Shown here: positions 29,679-34,819 of the stretch, piece by piece
Numbering within the stretch: the first letter of the stretch is position 1
How the letters are laid out: every line of letters begins with the position of its first letter
Assembly: GCA_052144935.1 (NCBI GenBank)
Contig: JBKQPR010000053.1
Location: 1-34,819 of the forward strand
Source: JOPF133 sp052144935
Lineage (GTDB): Bacteria > Acidobacteriota > Terriglobia > Bryobacterales > Bryobacteraceae
Reading direction: 5' to 3'
Length of the DNA: 34,819 bases
Program-made: the position numbers and the translations under genes
The notes under the pieces: model-generated
Database searches by the model: none
Told to the model about the DNA's origin: nothing
What the model saw: the letters and a program-made list of their open reading frames with translations, nothing else

Positions 29679-31163
29679 TCAAGTCTTGGGCAAATCCGCG
29701 CGGTTCCACCAGCCGCCGCCTAGAGCTTGAAACAGCGCGGCAGTGTCGGCATAGCGATTCGACTGAGCCTGCACCAGGTTGATCACGGCTTGCTGATAGG
29801 CCTGTTCCGCAGTCAAGAGCGCAAGGTAGTTGGCGTAGCCGCCGTCAAGCTGTTTCTTCGTCAGGTCGAGCGTGACGGCGGAGGCGTCCTTGGCGGCGGA
29901 CGCGGCCTTTAGACCGTCGGCATCCTGTCGGATCGCATGCAAGGTGTCGGCCACGTTTTGAAAAGCGGTCACCACCGTGCTGCGATATTGCTCGTCGGCC
30001 TGAGTGTACGCCGCGATCGCGGCCCGTTCCCGGTGCACCAGCGTCCCGCCTTGATATACCGGCTGACTAAGGCCTGCGGCCGAGTCCCAGAAGCCTCCCT
30101 TCGAGAAGAAATGCGTGAAGATCAGCGCCATGGTGCCGGTGTCCGCCGTCAAGGCAAAGCTGGGCAGCCGGTTGGCGTGCGCCACCCCGATCAGGGCGCT
30201 CGCCGAATGCAGATTCTCCTCGGCCTGGCGCACATCGGGGCGCTGTTCCACGAGTTGCGATGGAACGCTCAGGGGCAGCTCCTTGGGCAGTTGCAAGCTC
30301 GCCAGCTCAAACGTTTCCGGCATCTCCTGATTGGGGAAGCCGCCCGAGAGGGCCGCCAGCAGGTCGCGCTGCTGAGCCAATTGCTTGAGCAACGGAGGCA
30401 TCGTGGCGGCGACCTGCGCGAGCTGCGATTCCTGCGCCGCTACGTCGAGCTGGCTGGCATATCCTCTGACATTACGGCTGCGCAAAATCTCCAGCATCTG
30501 TGTGGCGATGCCAATGAGTTCCCGGGTGGCGTCAATCTGTCCTCGCAAAGACGCCTCTTGAATGGCGGCGGCGGCAATGTTGGAACTCAGCGTGATATGT
30601 GTCGCGGCCAGGGCAAAGCGGGCCTGCTGTTCCTGTGCCTTCAGGGACTCCACGGTTCTCTTGTTCAAACCGAAGACATCCGGCACGAAGGAGACGCCGA
30701 CCGACGGAGTAAATAAGCTGTAGGTGAGATTGCCCGAGGCGGTGAAGGGCGAAACCTCGGAGGATGTCCTCGCGCGGCTGGCCGAAAAGCCGGCTGACAC
30801 GCTGGGATAGTAATAGCCCCGCTGCGCCAGCGTGTTCTCTCGGGCGACTGTCAGCGCCGCCTGCGCCGCCTTCAAGTCGGGATTGGCTTTGAGCGACCGC
30901 TCAATCAAGTCGTCGAGCGCCTTGCAATGAAACAAGGTCCACCAGTCACCCGGAATATCGCGTCCCTCGACGAAAGTTTGCGCTTCCCCGCCGGCGACAT
31001 CGGGAGTGCCGGTGGTGGCCGTGGGCGTCTTGGGCGTATAACCAGGGACCTGCGGAGGTGCAGGCTGCTTGAAGTTGGGTCCCACCACGCAGCCCACGTT
31101 GAGCAGCCAAGCTGCCGTGACGGCGATGAGACCAAAACTACGCGTTGGGCGAATGAGACTCAT
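29679..31163 (-). CDS. RND efflux outer-membrane lipoprotein (NodT/OprM family)
   Basis: A 494-aa protein. The signal peptide ends in a lipobox (WLLNVGC, Cys25), followed by the family start VVGPNFKQPAPP. Two OEP repeats are visible. The first is helical with LDDLIERSLKANPDLKAAQA and RGYYYPSVSAGFSASRART, the second with LVEQRPDVRQAEENLHSASA, IGVAHANRLPSFALTADTG and the C-terminal KKQLDGGYANYLALLTAEQA. These are the TolC-like trimeric channel signatures. It acts as the outer-membrane exit of the adjacent CusA-type pump. Its ATG overlaps the stop of the small Pro-rich gene upstream (ATGA), so efflux genes are coupled in the order permease, small protein, channel. The membrane-fusion subunit must lie outside the window. 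Confidence 0.93.
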   Translation of the reverse strand: MSLIRPTRSFGLIAVTAAWLLNVGCVVGPNFKQPAPPQVPGYTPKTPTATTGTPDVAGGEAQTFVEGRDIPGDWWTLFHCKALDDLIERSLKANPDLKAAQAALTVARENTLAQRGYYYPSVSAGFSASRARTSSEVSPFTASGNLTYSLFTPSVGVSFVPDVFGLNKRTVESLKAQEQQARFALAATHITLSSNIAAAAIQEASLRGQIDATRELIGIATQMLEILRSRNVRGYASQLDVAAQESQLAQVAATMPPLLKQLAQQRDLLAALSGGFPNQEMPETFELASLQLPKELPLSVPSQLVEQRPDVRQAEENLHSASALIGVAHANRLPSFALTADTGTMALIFTHFFSKGGFWDSAAGLSQPVYQGGTLVHRERAAIAAYTQADEQYRSTVVTAFQNVADTLHAIRQDADGLKAASAAKDASAVTLDLTKKQLDGGYANYLALLTAEQAYQQAVINLVQAQSNRYADTAALFQALGGGWWNRADLPKT

Positions 31164-31600
31164 AGAAATCCGTTTTGTTGGGGCCTTCGATGCACTTGTT
31201 TCCCGTCGATTGCGACGGTGTTGCTCTTGCCCGGCTCCGCGGAACCCCCGATGACTGGCGGATTGGGGCTGAGATGGCGCACGACGCTCAGCGGCGGCGC
31301 GGCAGATCCGGCGTGACCTGGCGGCCGGACCGGCGGGCGCTTTCCAGAGATGGGGGTCTGAAGCGGCGCGGATTTCGCCGCCGGAGAAGATCCGTTGGGA
31401 CTACGGCGTGGATGCATCGCCCCCACGGACGCAGGATGCGGCTGGGGCTTGGGGAGCGGTTTGGCAAGATTGGACCTTGCCGGAGTTTCACGGCGGGACG
31501 ACTGAGGCTTTCGAGGAGCGGAGGCCGTTGGGTCCGCGGAGTCTGCACCGCAAAGCAAACCTGCGCAAGCAAGCATTACGAACACGAAAGGCGTCTTCAC
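31160..31600 (-). CDS. Small exported Pro/Arg-rich protein of the RND operon
   Basis: A 146-aa protein starting at GTG 31600, which overlaps the permease stop (GTGA), and ending in an ATGA overlap with the outer-membrane gene. It has a signal peptide (MKTPFVFVMLACAGLLCGAD). The mature part is rich in Pro, Ser, Arg and Lys with no predicted fold (for example NLAKPLPKPQPHPASVGAMH). The C-terminal NPPVIGGSAEPGKSNTVAID is the most protein-like part and is followed by GKQVHRRP. I do not recognise a family with certainty. The tight coupling argues that it belongs to the pump, perhaps as a periplasmic accessory or stabilising peptide. An opposite-strand open frame over it is a GC shadow. Confidence 0.7.
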   Translation of the reverse strand: MKTPFVFVMLACAGLLCGADSADPTASAPRKPQSSRRETPARSNLAKPLPKPQPHPASVGAMHPRRSPNGSSPAAKSAPLQTPISGKRPPVRPPGHAGSAAPPLSVVRHLSPNPPVIGGSAEPGKSNTVAIDGKQVHRRPQQNGFL

Positions 31601-34600
31601 CTCGTCGGCTCCCCTCCCGGCGAATGTCTTTCAATGCCCAGTAGGATCAGCCGCAGCGCCGGCACGGCGAGCAGCAGCATGACCGGGCCGACCAACATGC
31701 CGCCGACGATGACCGTGGCGAGCGGACGCTGCACCTGGCTGCCGATACCAGTTGAAATAGCCGCGGGTAACAGGCCGATGCAGGCGGAGAGCGCCGTCAT
31801 CAGCAGGGGGCGCATGCGCGTGGTGGCGGCGCGGTACATGGCATCCACAGGCGCAAGACCGTGAGACCGCTCCTGGTTATAAAACGTGATCATCAGGATG
31901 CCGTCCATCACGGATACGCCAAACAGCGAGACGAAGCCGATGGCCGCCGAGATGCTGAAGTTCAGGCCGGAGACGTAGAGGGCGAGTATGCCTCCGACAA
32001 TGGCGTCGGGAATGCCCGCCAGCGCCAGGATGGAATCGCGGAAATTGTTGAACAGGCTATACAGCGCCCCGGCGATCAGGATGAAGCTGAGCGGCACGAT
32101 GATCTCCAGACGTTTCTTGGCTTCCTGAAGATCGCCGAATTCGCCCGCCCACACGAGACGGTATCCGGGAGGAAGCTTCACGTTTTTGGCGATGCGTTGT
32201 TGGGCCTCTTCGACCGTTCCGCCCAGATCGCGGCCGCGGACGCTGAATTTCACCGGGATAAAGCGCTGCACGCTCTCGTGATAGATCCAGGCAGCCCCCG
32301 TGTCCAGCGAGATGGCGGCGAGTTCGCTCAGCGGGATGTAGGCGTTGGCGCCGCTGGCGTTGGTGTATCCCACTTTGATGTTCCGGATTTCTCCAATGTT
32401 GTTGCGGTATTCAGGCGTGTAGCGGACCACCAGATCGAACTGCCGCTCGCCCTCCAGAACCTCGGTCGCTATTGCCCCACCGAGGGCAGCCTGAACCACC
32501 GAATTCACATCGCCGGTATTGAGGCCGTAGCGCGCGGCCTTCTCGCGATCCACTTTGATGTTCAGGTTGGGCTGGCCGAGAACCGGGAAAATGCCGAGAT
32601 CGGCGACGCCGCGAACCTGGTTCATCTGATCGCGGACCTGTTCGGCGAGCCTGGTCAATTCTTCCAGGTTGGGACCGACGATCTTGACCGAGTTGACGCC
32701 TTTGACGCCCGAGATTCCTTCCTCGATGTTGTCCTCGATGTATTGCGAGAAATTGAAGATGACTCCCGGCAACTCGTCCTGAAACTCGCGTTGAATTTGC
32801 TCGGTCAGCTTGTCCTTGGTCAGGCCCTTGGGCCAATCGTCGAAAGATCTGAGCGGGGCGAACAGCTCGACGTTGGAAAACGGCGAGGCATCGCTGCCGT
32901 CGTCCGGCCGCCCATGCTGGGAAACCACGGTAAGGACTTCGGGGTGCCGCAGGAGGATCTCGCGCATTTTTCGCGAAGCCGTCTCGCCGTCCTGGAGCGA
33001 GAGCGTGATGGGCATGGAGGCGCGAATCCAGAAGTTGCCTTCCTCCAGGTGCGGAAGAAACTCGCTGCCCAGCTTCGGCGCGATAAAGAAGAAAGTTCCC
33101 AGGGACAAGGCCAGTTCCAACCCGACCACCAGGAAGCGGTTTCTCAGCGTGAAGCGAAGGGTCGGGTCGTACAGGCGGTGCAGCAAGTGGACAACGAATG
33201 TCTCCGCCTCCTTCACGCGCTGGGGGATCAGCATCGAGGCGATGACGGGGGTGATCGTGAAAGTCGCAATTAGCGCTCCGGCCAGTGCATAACCGTAGGT
33301 GCGCGCCATGGGGCCAAAGATCTGTCCCTCGACTCCCTGCATGGTAAACAGAGGCACGAAACCGGCCACCGTGATCAGCGCCGAGAAGAGCACCGCCTTG
33401 TCCACCTGGAGCGCGCTGATCAGAATCAGCCGCAAGCGATCCGTCCAGCGGAAGGCCGGCCCCGATTCCGAGTCCTGGATCGCGGTCGGGTCGGGACCCC
33501 AGTAGCCCCGTGTCAGGCGCTGCAACAGAACCTGTCTGTCTGCAGGGTCCCGCTGAAAATTCTTGAAAATGTTCTCGACCAGGATCACCGCGGAATCGAC
33601 AATGATCCCGAAATCGACTGCGCCGACGGAGAGCAGGTTGGCGCTCTCCCCCATAATTACCAGGAGGATGGTTGCGAAGAACAGCGCGAAGGGAATGTTC
33701 AGCCCCACGATGACCGCGCTGCGAAGGTTGCCCAGGAAGATCCATTGGATCAGGAACACCAGCACGCATCCGAAGATCAGGTTGTGCAGAACGGTATGCG
33801 TGGTGATGGCCACCAGGGACGACCGGTCGTAGAACGGCACCACCCGGACTCCTCGCGGCAGACTCCCGTCGCGATTCAGCGTGTCGATGGCCTCCTGGAC
33901 CTTGGGAATCATGTCGGCGGTTTTTTCGGTTCGTCTTTGCACCACGATGGCCCCCACCACATCGTCGTGCCGGTCGCGGCCTAAAATGCCCAGCCTCGGC
34001 CGGTAGCCCACCTGCACCGTTCCCACGTCCTTCATCAGAACCGGAACGCCGTTCTCCTGGCTCAGAACTACGTTCTCGATGTCGTTGACCTTGTAGCCCT
34101 CGGTCAGATCGTCGCTGCCGCCATCGTCGATCAGGCCGACGCCGCGGATGTTGATGGACTGCTGGCCAATGCGGATTTCGCGCCCACCCACGTTGAGGTT
34201 CGAGTTACCCAGCGCCGTCAGGACCTGGGGCACGGTGACGTTGTAGGCCTCGAGCTTGTGAGGGTCCACCTCGACTTGGAACTCCTTGGTGGGGCCGCCC
34301 CAACTGTTGACCGCCGCGATGCCGGGAATAGTCAACAGGCGGCGCGCCACGATCCAATCCTGGACCGTGCGCAGATTGGTAATTCCAAAGTGCGGCGGGC
34401 CGACCACCTGATAACGATAGATTTCCCCCGTCGAACTGTTTGCCAGGATGGTCGGCACCAGGCCGCCCGGCAGGCTCACGTTCTGCTGCATCGCTACCGA
34501 GGCTTGGGCGTAGGCGAAGTTGTAGTCCACGCCGTATTTGAAGGTGACGCGAACGAATGACAAACCGTAAAACGAGGTCGATCGGATAACGTCAATGCCG

Positions 34601-34650
34601 GGCGTAGTGTAGAGGCCAATCTCCGTGGGGAGCGTGTAGTAACGTTCCAT
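31597..34650 (-). CDS. CusA/CzcA-family heavy-metal efflux RND permease, 5' end cut by a TAA
   Basis: From the first in-frame ATG after the stop (34650) the product is 1,017 aa, against roughly 1,040-1,050 expected. It has the RND features: porter blocks PGIAAVNSWGGPTKEFQVEV and VKGVNSVKIVGPNLEEL, and the proton-relay helix AVDFGIIVDSAVILVENIF with its paired Asp. The segment LISALQVDKAVLFSALITVA precedes GFVPLFTMQGVEGQIFGPMA, and a second transmembrane half ends in TRMRPLLMTALSACIGLLPA. About 30 residues (NFQRDPADRQVLLQRLTRGY and on) look inserted after helix 4. This matches metal-exporting HME-RND pumps (Cu/Ag or Zn/Co/Cd class not resolvable). Upstream the same frame continues through a TAA at 34714-34716 into the normal first helix, so the ATG product would lack TM1 and fail unless the TAA is an error. 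Confidence 0.85.
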   Translation of the reverse strand: MERYYTLPTEIGLYTTPGIDVIRSTSFYGLSFVRVTFKYGVDYNFAYAQASVAMQQNVSLPGGLVPTILANSSTGEIYRYQVVGPPHFGITNLRTVQDWIVARRLLTIPGIAAVNSWGGPTKEFQVEVDPHKLEAYNVTVPQVLTALGNSNLNVGGREIRIGQQSINIRGVGLIDDGGSDDLTEGYKVNDIENVVLSQENGVPVLMKDVGTVQVGYRPRLGILGRDRHDDVVGAIVVQRRTEKTADMIPKVQEAIDTLNRDGSLPRGVRVVPFYDRSSLVAITTHTVLHNLIFGCVLVFLIQWIFLGNLRSAVIVGLNIPFALFFATILLVIMGESANLLSVGAVDFGIIVDSAVILVENIFKNFQRDPADRQVLLQRLTRGYWGPDPTAIQDSESGPAFRWTDRLRLILISALQVDKAVLFSALITVAGFVPLFTMQGVEGQIFGPMARTYGYALAGALIATFTITPVIASMLIPQRVKEAETFVVHLLHRLYDPTLRFTLRNRFLVVGLELALSLGTFFFIAPKLGSEFLPHLEEGNFWIRASMPITLSLQDGETASRKMREILLRHPEVLTVVSQHGRPDDGSDASPFSNVELFAPLRSFDDWPKGLTKDKLTEQIQREFQDELPGVIFNFSQYIEDNIEEGISGVKGVNSVKIVGPNLEELTRLAEQVRDQMNQVRGVADLGIFPVLGQPNLNIKVDREKAARYGLNTGDVNSVVQAALGGAIATEVLEGERQFDLVVRYTPEYRNNIGEIRNIKVGYTNASGANAYIPLSELAAISLDTGAAWIYHESVQRFIPVKFSVRGRDLGGTVEEAQQRIAKNVKLPPGYRLVWAGEFGDLQEAKKRLEIIVPLSFILIAGALYSLFNNFRDSILALAGIPDAIVGGILALYVSGLNFSISAAIGFVSLFGVSVMDGILMITFYNQERSHGLAPVDAMYRAATTRMRPLLMTALSACIGLLPAAISTGIGSQVQRPLATVIVGGMLVGPVMLLLAVPALRLILLGIERHSPGGEPTR

Positions 34651-34819
34651 CTCCTCCGCCGAGAGACCCGGCGCCTGAGCGGTGATCTCGAGGATCTCCG
34701 GCGTGGGATTTGGTTAGGCCTCGATATTGAGCAGCTTGAAAGCGATGAACCCGGCGCCCGCAAACAACAGCAGACCCAGCACCACAATCGGGCGGCGACT
34801 GAGACAAAATGAGATGAGA
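34651..34819 (-). pseudogene. Upstream coding segment of the CusA-type permease containing the premature TAA
   Basis: In the frame of the permease, minus strand from the window edge: LISFCLSRRPIVVLGLLLFA, then GAGFIAFKLLNIEA, stop (TAA at 34714-34716), PNPTPEILEITAQAPGLSAE. The expected family sequence here is NIEAYPNP, so the Tyr codon appears changed to TAA. The reading frame continues past position 34819, so the true start is outside the window. This fragment and 31597-34650 are one gene. Confidence 0.75.

Noticed and set aside
31861..33273. 470-codon plus-strand open frame
   Set aside because: Antisense to the CusA-type permease, which has complete RND motifs.
22834..34716. Stop-codon reassignment of TAA
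   Set aside because: The two in-frame TAA codons replace different expected residues (Glu and Tyr), and TAA is used as a normal terminator elsewhere in the window (for example at 14198-14200 and 16904-16906).

Overview
This GC-rich chromosomal window most likely comes from an acidobacterium of the Solibacter/Bryobacter type. The markers are a duplicated FtsX/MacB-type permease with no ATPase (the 'acidobacterial duplicated orphan permease' architecture), a Tat-exported Gfo/Idh/MocA oxidoreductase, a Tat-exported sugar isomerase-like TIM-barrel protein, paralogous secreted NHL propellers, a PEP-CTERM-like exported protein and a CusA-type RND operon. The taxonomic call is inference from gene families; no rRNA or tRNA gene is visible.

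Layout. 1-1881 (-): partial secreted propeller-like protein running off the left edge. 1976-2430: decayed secreted-protein gene. 2577-3431 (+): PilZ protein and a receiver domain lacking its phospho-acceptor Asp. 3635-4546 (-): membrane-anchored FkbM methyltransferase. 5159-8914 (+): Tat oxidoreductase, then two tandem NHL paralogues. 9139-10225: frameshifted FMN-dependent alpha-hydroxy-acid oxidase pseudogene. 10439-12024 (-): PEP-CTERM-like protein and OsmC-family protein. 12662-16906 (+): GAF/AAA+/Fis regulator, a 72-bp tandem repeat and the orphan permease. 16921-19060 (-): DinB-like, atypical SDR, ferredoxin/metallo-beta-lactamase cluster. 19166-21035 (-): a translationally coupled pair made of an SMC/ABC-like AAA ATPase and a PIN nuclease. 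21092-23988 (-): Tat isomerase-like protein, a gene split by one TAA, a zinc-ribbon membrane protein and a 52-aa membrane peptide. 24036-28918: Zn-dependent alcohol dehydrogenase, FtsB-like protein (-), then cutA, a HAD phosphatase and a degenerate hybrid histidine kinase in one tight run. 28919-29678: convergent intergenic region rich in palindromes. 29679-34819 (-): RND metal-efflux operon (permease, small Pro-rich exported protein, outer-membrane lipoprotein) whose permease carries a TAA near its 5' end.

Themes. (1) The ATPase-PIN pair is the best candidate for an under-described two-gene system, possibly defence-like. (2) Several signalling proteins keep their fold but have lost catalytic residues: receiver Asp to Asn, kinase His to Asn, receiver Asp to Ser, and the sigma54-contact loop GAFTGA to GVATGV. 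(3) Gene decay is frequent: two multiply frameshifted pseudogenes and two otherwise intact genes with a single in-frame TAA. (4) Many starts have a -10-like hexamer only 7-17 nt upstream, which suggests short-leader or leaderless transcripts.
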